51,405 nucleotides of DNA from Clostridiales bacterium (GCA_012837865.1 DUQJ01000086.1:1-51405), one strand, 5' to 3'; positions 34,721 through 43,198 are shown, counted from the stretch's first letter. Notes: a model not told the origin generated them from the letters alone. Numbers and translations are program-made.

Positions 34721-35107
34721 ATGAATAATAAAGATAATTTATATGAGGTTAAACAAGTCTTCAAGGTGGACTGGGTTCATGTGCTTTTATTATTAATGAC
34801 CTTAATGCTTGTAATAAATAATTACAATAATAATAAAAAAATGAAGGAATTAATGAGAAGAGTGGAGATTATCCAAAGCCAATCAATTGACTATGAACGC
34901 ATTGAAACAATGATAGATAATAGCCAAAGGAAGCTTGTTGACAACCATGATAATGTCAACTATGATGACATTGAAGCTTTAATAAAAGATAATCAGGACC
35001 AGTCAGAAAAGGACTTTGGTGAGAAGTTTGAAGAGGCGACTGATTACTTTGGAAATAAGTTCAAGGGCTTTGTTAAAGATATTAATGACAAATTAAATGA
35101 CGAGTAA
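34721..35107 (+). CDS. membrane-anchored coiled-coil protein, 128 aa
   Basis: TGGAGG precedes ATG 34721. A single membrane segment (VLLLLMTLMLVINNY, residues about 17-33) is followed by a long charged helix (KKMKELMRRVEIIQSQ, later EALIKDNQDQSEKDFG) that likely forms a coiled coil. It is short, with no enzyme motif. The family is unknown. The same last codons (NDKLNDE-stop) followed by a terminator-like hairpin appear again at 37903-37929, which suggests that a decayed paralogue lies there. Confidence 0.75.
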   Translation: MNNKDNLYEVKQVFKVDWVHVLLLLMTLMLVINNYNNNKKMKELMRRVEIIQSQSIDYERIETMIDNSQRKLVDNHDNVNYDDIEALIKDNQDQSEKDFGEKFEEATDYFGNKFKGFVKDINDKLNDE

Positions 35108-35137
35108 AAAAAGAGACCCTTTGAAGGTCTCTTTTTT
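35108..35137. terminator. Bidirectional terminator
   Basis: AAAAGAGACC pairs with GGTCTCTTTT, between the converging genes ending at 35107 (+) and 35196 (-). Confidence 0.85.
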
Positions 35138-35195
35138 ATTGCTATTACTCATTTTGAATTAATTTACTAAACTGGTTTTATATAATATTGGTGTA

Positions 35196-37721
35196 TTAAT
35201 TGTATTCTGTCAATTCTATAACCGGGCGCCAGCTGGCATATTTACTTTTGCTAGCCCAGGTTGCCCCTTCAATGCCTATAATTTGACCAGCAACACCACG
35301 TTTATGATCTCCCCCTCTTTGAATTGCGTCAGATGACATATGTGTCCTATATGATTCATTAACCCAAGAATACCCATATTCAATTTGTGTACCCAAGTCT
35401 TCATTTGAATACATTCCTTCAGCGCCATTACCTAAGGAATGCTTAAACAACCCTTTATCCTCTTCTCCAAGATAATAACTCAATGGCCAATTGCCTGTTA
35501 AAGCATTTTCATGTATTGGCAATAGCAATCTATTCCATTCGGAGCCTTTTGTTACCCCACTAAGGCTCCCTTCTGGAGCTGCAGATCTGCTTTTAGTTCC
35601 AAACAAAGATCTTACCGAATATTGTTTATCTTGTATTGTAATTGATGATTTTTTTGTTGCCTGAGACCATGTCACTCTACGATTAATTGGTTTTTTAGCT
35701 ACAAACAATGTGGTTATAGAATTCTCATTTTTTACCGTGAATTTCAACCAAGGCTCATTCTGATTTATATTGTAAGTAGAATTACCTGTTCTGGTTATAT
35801 TTACCAATTCCTCCCCACTAATTAATTCTGAGACCGGAACTTCTCCATAAAACGTATAAGTTCCATCACTAGCTATTGGCTCCTGTGGCCCAGGCGTTTT
35901 AAACTTTTCTTCCAGATTGCTTATGCTTTGATCTAACATTTCTAAAATGTTGGATACTTGCTCTTGAGTGGCTTTTTTATCATGAATGATATTCTCAGCC
36001 TCATTTAGAACTTCTTCAAGCTCATTCCATCCAGACTTATAATCATCTTTATTTAGTTTCTTAACTTCTTCTACCTTGTTAATCAATTCACTTTTATCTA
36101 TATATATAGTTTCTTCTTCAATCACAACATTATCAAAGCTGTTGACGAATATGTGGTCTAATAATCTCACATCAACACCATCGTTCACTGAGTAACTATC
36201 AACTTTAACGTTATTTTCTAATATGTTTCCATATTTATCAACTTTATGAAGTTGTTCTTGGTTTTTGATAATTATTGTTTTTATTGTTGCTATGCTATCA
36301 GGACCAAAGAAAATACCACCTTTGTGAGTTTCATTAAATGCAAAAGCATAATTACCAATATGGTAAACACTATTAGGAATTGTAACACCAATTAGTTGGT
36401 TGCCAGCAAAAGCGTAATCTTCAATTCTTTCAAGACCTTCTGGCATCTTGACCGTAATTAACCCTAATCCTTGGTAAGCCCCTTTGGCTATTTTTGTTAT
36501 GGGTATCTCTTCTCCATCAACAATAATTTTGTCCGGTATTGTTGCAGATGTATTGTTATTTCCATTAGATGAACCTCCAGATGAACCCCCAGATGGATTT
36601 TTAAAATTAGGTGGTGTAGGCTTAGGGTTTGCATCTAATATAGTTCCACCCACAGGTTTACCATCCTTATCTCTTTCTATTTCTACCTCGATACCCAAAT
36701 CTTTATCTGAAGGTAATTTAAATTCCGGCTTAGCTGGGGTGTCCCTATTAGGCCCATTATCATCAAATGCACTATCATCTATATCTATTTCTTCTTTCGG
36801 CTTTTGAATAACAGGCTTTTCTAATTTATTGCCTTTGAAGGCGTCTTCACCAACTTCCTCAACACTTGGTGGTATTTGTAAGTCGTCTAAGTCATTGTTC
36901 TTAAAGGCTTCATCTTCTATTGTTTTAACAGAATCTGGTATCACTACGCTTTTTAGAGGAATTTGAGCAAAGGCACCTCTTCCTATAATTCTTACGGGCC
37001 AACATCTTGCTTCAGATTCATTTGCGTTTTTAACTAAAAAAGCAGATGGAATAATCAAATGTTGGGCAGTCCCATGGTATTTCACAATAGTTCCTGTCTT
37101 GTGTTCAAATGTATAATCAGGTAAAGGTTCTACACAATTAAGATATTGTGGTTTTGAGTTATTTTTTAAAGGCTTATCGGGCTCGTAATACACCTTACCT
37201 AAATTATTTGAATAAAATATTCCTTTTAATTTTGTGCCTATTTTACTTTTATATTCTTCTGGTATTACTTTATAAGTCTTGCTAACTTCATCTAGCAAAT
37301 CATCATTGTTGTTATTATCTTCACCAGATAATGGGATAAGAGGCCCACCCATTGCAGGCATATCCATATTAAGCAGACTTGCGTCACTTGTTTTATTTTT
37401 TATATTGCTGTTAGATAAATGGCTTCTGTCAACCTTTTTTGCCACACCTCTTGTTTCATACAAATTTTCATTTGCAACAAGTTTATATAAATCTTTTTGA
37501 TTAGTATCCCAGGATACATATTCGTCAAATTTATTCATTAAACTTTCGTCCATTTTATTTTGCATTACCTTAACATCATGTTTGATTCTAGCTAATTGAG
37601 CTTTTTCAACATGTCCTTTAAATCTTGGCATTACTAAAAGCATTAGTATGCCTAATATAGCAATAACTACTAATAATTCTATAAGGGTGAAACCCTTATA
37701 AAGCTTTCTAAGTTTATTCAT
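35196..37721 (-). CDS. giant type IV pseudopilin-like protein with BspA-type leucine-rich repeats, 841 aa
   Basis: The N-terminus KGFTLIELLVVIAILGILML is a textbook prepilin signal (G|FTLIE) with a membrane helix. Residues about 55-180 are soluble. About 230-310 and 400-470 hold LRR_5/BspA-like repeats (RGAFAQIPLKSVVIPDSVK, IEDEAFKNNDLDDLQIPPSV, IEDYAFAGNQLIGVTIPNSV), joined by a Gly/Ser linker (GGSSGGSSNGN). A helical segment follows (550-620). The final 140 residues (GSEWNRLLLPIHENALTGNW, ...YASWRPVIELTEY) form another domain. Typical pseudopilins are 130-250 residues, so this is a fusion of pilin anchor and LRR adhesin. It could be a tip adhesin for a type IV pilus-like fibre. Prepilin peptidase would have to come from elsewhere. 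Confidence 0.88.
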   Translation of the reverse strand: MNKLRKLYKGFTLIELLVVIAILGILMLLVMPRFKGHVEKAQLARIKHDVKVMQNKMDESLMNKFDEYVSWDTNQKDLYKLVANENLYETRGVAKKVDRSHLSNSNIKNKTSDASLLNMDMPAMGGPLIPLSGEDNNNNDDLLDEVSKTYKVIPEEYKSKIGTKLKGIFYSNNLGKVYYEPDKPLKNNSKPQYLNCVEPLPDYTFEHKTGTIVKYHGTAQHLIIPSAFLVKNANESEARCWPVRIIGRGAFAQIPLKSVVIPDSVKTIEDEAFKNNDLDDLQIPPSVEEVGEDAFKGNKLEKPVIQKPKEEIDIDDSAFDDNGPNRDTPAKPEFKLPSDKDLGIEVEIERDKDGKPVGGTILDANPKPTPPNFKNPSGGSSGGSSNGNNNTSATIPDKIIVDGEEIPITKIAKGAYQGLGLITVKMPEGLERIEDYAFAGNQLIGVTIPNSVYHIGNYAFAFNETHKGGIFFGPDSIATIKTIIIKNQEQLHKVDKYGNILENNVKVDSYSVNDGVDVRLLDHIFVNSFDNVVIEEETIYIDKSELINKVEEVKKLNKDDYKSGWNELEEVLNEAENIIHDKKATQEQVSNILEMLDQSISNLEEKFKTPGPQEPIASDGTYTFYGEVPVSELISGEELVNITRTGNSTYNINQNEPWLKFTVKNENSITTLFVAKKPINRRVTWSQATKKSSITIQDKQYSVRSLFGTKSRSAAPEGSLSGVTKGSEWNRLLLPIHENALTGNWPLSYYLGEEDKGLFKHSLGNGAEGMYSNEDLGTQIEYGYSWVNESYRTHMSSDAIQRGGDHKRGVAGQIIGIEGATWASKSKYASWRPVIELTEYN

Positions 37722-37852
37722 ATGTCACTTCCTCCTTGTGTTAATCATCAAATTGTGATTTTTGTTGTCAAAATGTGCCATTTATTTAATATCACTAAAC
37801 TATTGAATACAATTACAATAAAGTTAAAAAAAATAATTATTCATTAATAAAA

Positions 37853-37883
37853 AAATCAACCTTGAAACTTATATGGTTGATTT
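37853..37883. terminator. Hairpin in the 37.7-38.2 kb intergenic region
   Basis: AAATCAACC pairs with GGTTGATTT. A diverged copy of the surrounding stretch (CAACCTTGAAACTTA) occurs at about 38103, so the region contains duplicated sequence. Confidence 0.5.
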
Positions 37884-37902
37884 AATGTAATTATTTAAGT
37901 TG

Positions 37903-37953
37903 TTTAATGATAAATTAAATGATGAATAAAAAAGAGACCACTAAGGGCCTCTT
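37903..37953 (+). pseudogene. Relic of the 3' end of a gene like 34721-35107, with terminator
   Basis: TTTAATGATAAATTAAATGA encodes FNDKLNDE-stop, the same end as the 128-residue coiled-coil protein, and the following AAAGAG...CTCTTT hairpin (37931-37953) resembles that gene's terminator. The rest of the gene is not visible. It is the trace of a deleted paralogue. The rest of 37740-38200 has no gene I can support. Confidence 0.5.
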
Positions 37954-38204
37954 TATTGTTCGTTAATTTATCATCTGCCACCTTTTTAGTTATTAGGTTC
38001 ATACTATAAATATTTAAATACACTTAAATATGTATTCTTAAGTCCACTTTATGCCATTAATGTATTATACTCTTAATTTACTTGTGTTGTATATAAAAAG
38101 ACCAACCTTGAAACTTACAAAGTTAGCCTAATATAATTGTTTAATTGTCAGCATTGTAATATTAATATTTGTTTTGCGATCTTCTATTTATTAATTGTCA
38201 ACAA

Positions 38205-39005
38205 TTATATTTCAAAAACCTTAAGTCTACTCTTAACTCTCTCTCTAAATGTTTCATCAAACTCAAAACTTTTATAACCAATTGGATTACAATGATAATC
38301 AACTCCATTGATAGTTTCATTAAATTGACTATGAGTATGGCCAAATATAACTTTTTTAACTCCATATGATTCAGCCATCTCTTGATATCTTTTGCTCCCC
38401 ATGAAAGCATTAATTGATGTCCATACGTTATCATTGTTGTATAAGACAAATTTTTCACTGGGCACATAATGAGTTATTAAAGTTATATTTTTATTTTTAT
38501 GAATCTCTAATTGTTTTAATAACAATTCTTCCATTGCATTGAATGTTTCTTCATAATTTTTAATTCTGTTTCTATCTAAATCAGAGCTATCTATTCCTAT
38601 TTGAGTTAATTGATTTTTATCTGTTGATATCTGCCTTGTGTAGACATTGTCAACCTCAGTTACAAAAGAGTAATCAAAGAAACCATCTATACCTATTACA
38701 ACATTATTGTTATCTAACTCTATAGTCTTCCCATTTATATATCTATCATGATTTAATCTCTGAGCCTTTTCGTAATCTATAGACCAATATTCATGATTGC
38801 CAAATACTGTGTAAGTATCTATGCCCAACTTAGCCAACATGTCGACAAATTCCAATGTCATTTTATAATTGTTAGCGGTGTCCCCTACAAGGAACAATTT
38901 ATCAATTTTGGCTTTACTGGTTGCTTCAATCATTATATCTAATACTTGCTCAATCATATCAGCATTATGCGTAATGTGTAAATCACTTAAAAATCCTATC
39001 TTCAT
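38205..39005 (-). CDS. calcineurin-like metallophosphoesterase, 266 aa
   Basis: The TAGGAGG site sets ATG 39005 (MKIGFLSDLHI); a longer frame begins ten codons earlier before that site. The metal-binding motifs are all present: SDLHITHNAD, LVGDTANN, VFGNHEYW, and later THYVPSE and FGHTHSQ. Such enzymes cleave phosphodiester or phosphomonoester bonds with two metals; relatives hydrolyse cyclic nucleotides, nucleotides or other phosphates. Its promoter is nearly the same 60-bp cassette as that of the coiled-coil gene at 34721. The substrate is unknown. Confidence 0.88.
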   Translation of the reverse strand: MKIGFLSDLHITHNADMIEQVLDIMIEATSKAKIDKLFLVGDTANNYKMTLEFVDMLAKLGIDTYTVFGNHEYWSIDYEKAQRLNHDRYINGKTIELDNNNVVIGIDGFFDYSFVTEVDNVYTRQISTDKNQLTQIGIDSSDLDRNRIKNYEETFNAMEELLLKQLEIHKNKNITLITHYVPSEKFVLYNNDNVWTSINAFMGSKRYQEMAESYGVKKVIFGHTHSQFNETINGVDYHCNPIGYKSFEFDETFRERVKSRLKVFEI

Positions 39006-39041
39006 ATTATTGCCTCCTATCTTATTAAATTCCATAATTAT

Positions 39042-39070
39042 ATTACAACATGAATCTATTGGACTGTCAA
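39042..39070 (-). promoter_or_regulatory. Promoter (cassette copy 2)
   Basis: On the minus strand TTGACA (39065-39070) and TGTAAT (39042-39047) are 17 nt apart. The cassette extends to the ribosome-binding site and matches 34653-34712 with few changes. Confidence 0.85.
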
Positions 39071-39073
39071 CCT

Positions 39074-39811
39074 TTAATGACTATGTCCACCTGTGAGTAC
39101 CATTATTAAGGATAAAACAATACCAAGTATGAAAGTTGCCCAAGAATGTTTCTTATCATGTTTAATCGCTTCAGGCAACAGATGTGATGCTGAGGTGTAT
39201 ATAAGAACTCCAGCAATGAACCCTAAAGCTAACCCAATAACAACATCATTAAACTTACTTACAAATGGATAAGCAATAAATGCTCCTATAGGCGTTGTTA
39301 ATGACGCTACAAATAAGGCATAAACTCCAGCCTTCTTAGGTTTTGCTCCACCCTTAATCAGAACTGAAAACGTTATTGCACCTTCTGCAAATTCATGGGC
39401 CACAAGTCCTAACCCTGCAACTACACCAGTTAATATACCATTGCTGAAGGTTACTGTGTATATTACACCATCCATTAAAGAGTGAATTAATATACCTATT
39501 ATTGTTGTAATTCCAAAGGCCAAATCTTTTTGGTCAGTTTTGCCTTTAACAATTTCATTACTGAAATACATAAATAAGAAACCTATTAAAGCAGCGAGAC
39601 CAGCATAATGAGTCTCAGATATAGCTTCCGGCAAAACCATTATTAATGGTGAAGCAATAAGTATTCCAGCTGCAAAACACATGAAGTGTTCTTTAACTTG
39701 CTCAGCCCACTCACTATTTCTGTAAATAACTAAAATTCCTAAGCCATTTACTAATGCGGCACTTAGTGCAAATATTGAAATCCATATGAATGTACTAAAT
39801 TCTTTCATCAA
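39074..39811 (-). CDS. ZIP-family metal transporter
   Basis: The 245-residue protein has about eight membrane segments and the ZIP family signatures: HSLMDGVIYTV in helix 4 and HEFAEGAITFSVLIKGG in helix 5, whose His and Glu form the metal site. ZIP proteins bring zinc, iron or manganese into the cytosol. It is a single gene on the minus strand. It is an accessory trait for a mobile element, perhaps supporting the metal-dependent enzymes encoded here. The exact metal cannot be told from sequence. Confidence 0.88.
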   Translation of the reverse strand: MMKEFSTFIWISIFALSAALVNGLGILVIYRNSEWAEQVKEHFMCFAAGILIASPLIMVLPEAISETHYAGLAALIGFLFMYFSNEIVKGKTDQKDLAFGITTIIGILIHSLMDGVIYTVTFSNGILTGVVAGLGLVAHEFAEGAITFSVLIKGGAKPKKAGVYALFVASLTTPIGAFIAYPFVSKFNDVVIGLALGFIAGVLIYTSASHLLPEAIKHDKKHSWATFILGIVLSLIMVLTGGHSH

Positions 39812-39870
39812 CCAGCCTTCTTTCTAAATGTTCTTTTATATATTATACTATTAACTGTCTTAAAATTAAA

Positions 39871-39904
39871 AAAAGCACCATTGCAATTTAACAATGGTGC
39901 TTTT
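39871..39904 (-). terminator. Terminator after a coding remnant
   Basis: AAAAGCACCATTG pairs with CAATGGTGCTTTT. It follows the minus-strand remnant ending at 39912, and lies upstream of the ZIP gene, separating them. Confidence 0.7.
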
Positions 39905-39911
39905 ATGGATA

Positions 39912-40016
39912 TTAATAATTATTGGTTAATTTTTCAAATTCATCTAAGATTTTATTATTTTCTGCTTCGAAAGTGTCAAGTATTTTCTTCAAATTTATGC
40001 CAATTAAAATATCAAT
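39912..40016 (-). pseudogene. 3' remnant of an unidentified minus-strand gene
   Basis: The minus strand reads ...LKKILDTFEAENNKILDEFE, KLTNNY and stop, then a terminator. Upstream the frame meets a stop near the start region of the module gene at 40052, with no good start codon. It looks like the tail of a helical protein that lost its 5' part. A 26-residue peptide from TTG is possible but has no ribosome-binding site. Confidence 0.35.
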
Positions 40017-40051
40017 TAACTTATGATATTATAAAATAGGAGGTGGTATTG

Positions 40052-40798
40052 ATGACAAAATTTCACATCAATAAACATGGGATGCCAGCCCCATGTAAAG
40101 CAAAACCTGGTAACTGTCCATTAGGTGGAGATGACAGGCATTATGATACCAAAGAGGAGACCCAAGCTGCTATAGACAGAGAGAACGAAAAACAACACGG
40201 CTTATTGCCAAATGTGAACAATGAAAATGTTACTGAAATTAATATTTCCCAAGAAGATTTCGATGACATTTTCCCAAATTCTTGGAATGACCATGGTTAT
40301 CAAGTAACAGGGCCACATTTATATGACTTTCGTGATTTTATGAATGAAGATTCAGAGTTATCTAAACCTTACACTGACATTTATAATCAATTGCCAAATA
40401 AGTTTTTTGACAAAACAAAAAACGCTCGATATTGGAGATTAGTCAAAGCTGATAACATTGAATCTCATATGAGCAATCATGTGATTAATTTGAGTAGAGA
40501 AGAAGCAGAAGATAGTGATGTTGGCTATGAAAATATGGTGAAAACAATTGAAGAAAAGGTTGGCTCAAAATATCCTGGAATCATAAATTATGATAACTAT
40601 GAAGATGAAGTAGAAATTGACTATGAATTTGAAGACGAATTGTCAAGATTTGCAGTCGAAAAAGTTAAAGAAGAATCCTTTTTGAAAATAAATGGAGAAA
40701 CTTTCTATGTGTCTATTGATGAAGAATTGAATAGAAATTGGGCCGAAGAATATTTCAACACTGACAATTTTGAGAAATATATTAAAAAAGGGCAATAA
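40052..40798 (+). CDS. FHINKHG-module protein, 248 aa
   Basis: AGGAGG at 40038-40043 sets ATG 40052; an in-frame GTG at 40043 overlaps that site. Residues 1-50 are the shared module (KFHINKHGMPAPCKAK, PGNCPLGG, HYDTKEETQAAID). The C-terminal 190 residues are acidic and unrelated to the other module proteins (segments YQVTGPHLYDFRDFM, FFDKTKNARYWRLVKA). No known enzyme motif is seen. It lies 36 kb from the module genes at 1.5-4.8 kb, so the module is reused across the element with different C-termini. Confidence 0.8.
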   Translation: MTKFHINKHGMPAPCKAKPGNCPLGGDDRHYDTKEETQAAIDRENEKQHGLLPNVNNENVTEINISQEDFDDIFPNSWNDHGYQVTGPHLYDFRDFMNEDSELSKPYTDIYNQLPNKFFDKTKNARYWRLVKADNIESHMSNHVINLSREEAEDSDVGYENMVKTIEEKVGSKYPGIINYDNYEDEVEIDYEFEDELSRFAVEKVKEESFLKINGETFYVSIDEELNRNWAEEYFNTDNFEKYIKKGQ

Positions 40799-40812
40799 TT
40801 ATTATACCCACC

Positions 40813-40850
40813 CTTGCAATAAGTGACTAAGACTTGTTGCAAGTTTTTTT
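40813..40850 (+). terminator. Terminator after the module gene
   Basis: CTTGCAATAAG pairs with CTTGTTGCAAG, with one G-U pair and a T-run. Confidence 0.8.
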
Positions 40851-40860
40851 GATAAATACT

Positions 40861-40904
40861 CACCCACCTGCCATTTTGCTATGCAAAACGCTTGAGATCG
40901 GTGG
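40861..40904 (-). repeat. IS605-type right-end hairpin, copy C (minus strand)
   Basis: Read on the minus strand, CACCGATCT...AGGTGGGTG encloses CGTTTTGC and GCAAAATGG. It matches copies A and B with a few changes. No tnpA or tnpB frame is near. Confidence 0.55.
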
Positions 40905-41209
40905 CTTATTCCACATCTTTTATTAGAAAACGGAGAAAACTAACCCATGTAAGCATTATTGTTAACTGGAATATGCGGAGATATTATAGCACAAATAACA
41001 ATGAGCCAGACTTTAATCCTAGTTTCACGGGTCCTAATTCTTGGAAAATGTATGCAACTAAACCTGATGAATAAACATATGAAGGGTATAAAAAAGTAGA
41101 TGTATTTAATAGAGAAAAATCCATATCTAGCCGAAGTATTCATGAAATAATATGATATTGACATTATACCATAACAGCATTAAATAATTTAAAAAGGTGG
41201 TGATGCAAG

Positions 41210-41638
41210 ATGTCAAGATTTCATAATGATGTACCAGAGACTTGTAAATCAAAATCAGGCAATATCTATATTATGAATTATAAAACCAAATTGTTCATTA
41301 TATTAAGTATGCTAACCTTAATTTTGGGAGCCTGTACCCCTATGCCAAAACTTAAGTCATACAGTGTCCGAGAAGAATTAATAGATACAAAAAAAGATCT
41401 TGACTTAAATAAATATGTTGATAATCAACTTCAGATTATCATACAATCAAAGAGTTATCAAGAGGCAAACATTGACCAACGTAAAAAAACGATCGAAGAA
41501 ATACTCATAGAATTAAAAAATGAAGAGTCAATAAAACATTTTTATTACAATCAAGATATATATTTATTTTCTTTTGAGTATAATGACGAAACCTTAGGAG
41601 GGGTAAAAATAAAGGACTTTAACACTATGATGAATTAA
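41210..41638 (+). CDS. small lipoprotein preceded in frame by a degraded FHINKHG module
   Basis: AAAGGTGGTGATG leads into a start at 41210 whose first 21 residues (MSRFHNDVPETCKSKSGN...) are a decayed copy of the module: FH.N, P, C, K.K.GN remain, while the second Cys and HFD are lost. At 41273 an internal ATG opens a lipoprotein signal (MNYKTKLFIILSML..., lipobox LGAC). Translation could start at either point; the ribosome-binding site favours 41210, but the signal peptide needs 41273. The mature part is about 100 residues, helical and charged, with no known family. Confidence 0.6.
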   Translation: MSRFHNDVPETCKSKSGNIYIMNYKTKLFIILSMLTLILGACTPMPKLKSYSVREELIDTKKDLDLNKYVDNQLQIIIQSKSYQEANIDQRKKTIEEILIELKNEESIKHFYYNQDIYLFSFEYNDETLGGVKIKDFNTMMN

Positions 41639-41720
41639 AACCTAGTTATACAAGACTGATAATGATGTAATTAATTTATTGTAATAAAAATAATCATAAG
41701 AAAATTTATAGAAATAAAGT

Positions 41721-41751
41721 AAAAGTTCACCATAATCACTGGTGAACTTTT
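41721..41751. terminator. Bidirectional terminator
   Basis: AAAAGTTCACC pairs with GGTGAACTTTT, between converging genes ending at 41638 (+) and 41753 (-). Confidence 0.85.
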
Positions 41752-41752
41752 G

Positions 41753-43198
41753 TTATTCATTAATAACTTTTTTGAATAATTCCATGTCTACTACTTGTTT
41801 AACTGCCTCTGATTCCAGACATCTTCCTTGTAAGACAGCCTCAGCTAATTTGTGTTCCATTGTGCTCTTATGTTTTATTTGATAGTCTCTAATCCCTTGT
41901 ACATTTCCTTTAATAATTAACTCTTTAATTTCTTCATTAATAGTTAATATTTCCCGCACAGCAAATCTCCCATCTGCCATATCTTTTACTAACACTTGAT
42001 TACCTATTCCTCTTAATGTGTCAGCCAAAGTGCTCATAATTCTATTCTGCTCGTTGCCAGAAAATAGATTTTGAATTCTATTAATTGTGGTAGATACTGA
42101 ATTGGTGTGCATTGTGCTTATGGCCAAGTGACCAGTTTCAGCAGCCCGCAACACTTCAGTAACCTCTTCTGTATTTCTAACTTCACCTAATAATATAACA
42201 TCAGGGTTTTGTCTCATCGCTGCCGTTAACCCTTCGTAAAAACCTCTAGTGTCATTACCGACCTCTCTCTGAACTATTAAAGAAGGGGTGTCGTCTGGAT
42301 AAATATACTCAATAGGTTTTTCAATAGTTATGACTTTTTTTCTAGTAGTCACTAATAAATTATGCACAACACTTGCTAGCGTGGTGGACTTACCAGTACC
42401 AGTTGGCCCACATAATAAAAATAATCCATTAGGACAATAAGACCAATCTACTATTTCTTGTTCTACTTTTAAATCTTTTAAACTGGGAATGTAATCATTA
42501 ATTATACGGAATACTATAAAGTATTTTCCAAATGAGCGACCTATATTCATGCGTGTTCTAGTACCTTTATAAGGTCCATATTCTACAGTATAAGCTCCAT
42601 CATATTCATAATCTTTATTAAACTCAGCTTGCTCTTGATGACTTAGTATGCCATCATGTATTAATGCATGCATAGTTTCTTCATCAGGCCTTACATATCC
42701 ATCATACTTAATTATCTCTCCATTCCTAGACATAGACACTTTTTGGTCAGCTGTTAAGTGAACATCAGAGGCTCCACTTATAACTGCTTCAGTTAATATT
42801 TGATCTAAATGAAGATAACCTATCCAGCCAGTGGTTATCCATTCATTAGCTAACATTTCAGGAGTTGATATTGGGGTAGGAGGTTCCCAATCTAATATAG
42901 CTTGAGCACGCCTTGATAACTCAACATCCTCCTCACTATCAATATCTTCATCATAATATTCATTATCAAAATCTTCTACATCTCCATCATCATATGAATC
43001 ATTAAAACTATCTTCATTTTGATTGCTAAAGTCCTCCTCATTATATTTTTTAACCTTAATTTCAGATTTAACGTTAGAAGTATTTTTGAAATTTGGCAAG
43101 GGAATTTTTGACTTCCTTGGCTTAAAGTTATCTTCCTTTAGTTCCCCTTGAATAAACTCATCAATAAATTCATCCATGATATTTGTATTTTCACTCAA
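41753..43198 (-). CDS. PilT-like retraction/secretion ATPase, 481 aa
   Basis: Start is TTG 43198 with a GTGAGG site. Residues 1-110 are an acidic, low-complexity extension. Then come SGASDVHL (141-148), Walker A GPTGTGKST (264-272), the Asp box VITIEKPIEY, Walker B MRQNPDVILLGEVR (about 328-341) and the His box AETGHLAISTMHTNS. There is no tetra-Cys zinc motif, so it fits PilT (retraction) better than PilB. It lies 12 nt after the replication-relaxation gene. A pilus-retraction ATPase paired with a relaxase candidate is unusual and suggests that it works in DNA transfer or uptake. Confidence 0.9.
   Translation of the reverse strand: MSENTNIMDEFIDEFIQGELKEDNFKPRKSKIPLPNFKNTSNVKSEIKVKKYNEEDFSNQNEDSFNDSYDDGDVEDFDNEYYDEDIDSEEDVELSRRAQAILDWEPPTPISTPEMLANEWITTGWIGYLHLDQILTEAVISGASDVHLTADQKVSMSRNGEIIKYDGYVRPDEETMHALIHDGILSHQEQAEFNKDYEYDGAYTVEYGPYKGTRTRMNIGRSFGKYFIVFRIINDYIPSLKDLKVEQEIVDWSYCPNGLFLLCGPTGTGKSTTLASVVHNLLVTTRKKVITIEKPIEYIYPDDTPSLIVQREVGNDTRGFYEGLTAAMRQNPDVILLGEVRNTEEVTEVLRAAETGHLAISTMHTNSVSTTINRIQNLFSGNEQNRIMSTLADTLRGIGNQVLVKDMADGRFAVREILTINEEIKELIIKGNVQGIRDYQIKHKSTMEHKLAEAVLQGRCLESEAVKQVVDMELFKKVINE

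Noticed and set aside
38198-38467. Minus-strand ORF of 89 codons overlapping the metallophosphoesterase gene
   Set aside because: It is a shadow frame inside a gene with full catalytic motifs.
40892-41074. Plus-strand ORF of 60 codons ending GPNSWKMYATKPDE
   Set aside because: Its start lies in the IS605-type hairpin and it has no ribosome-binding site. The last 25 codons may be the tail of a lost gene, but there is too little to call.
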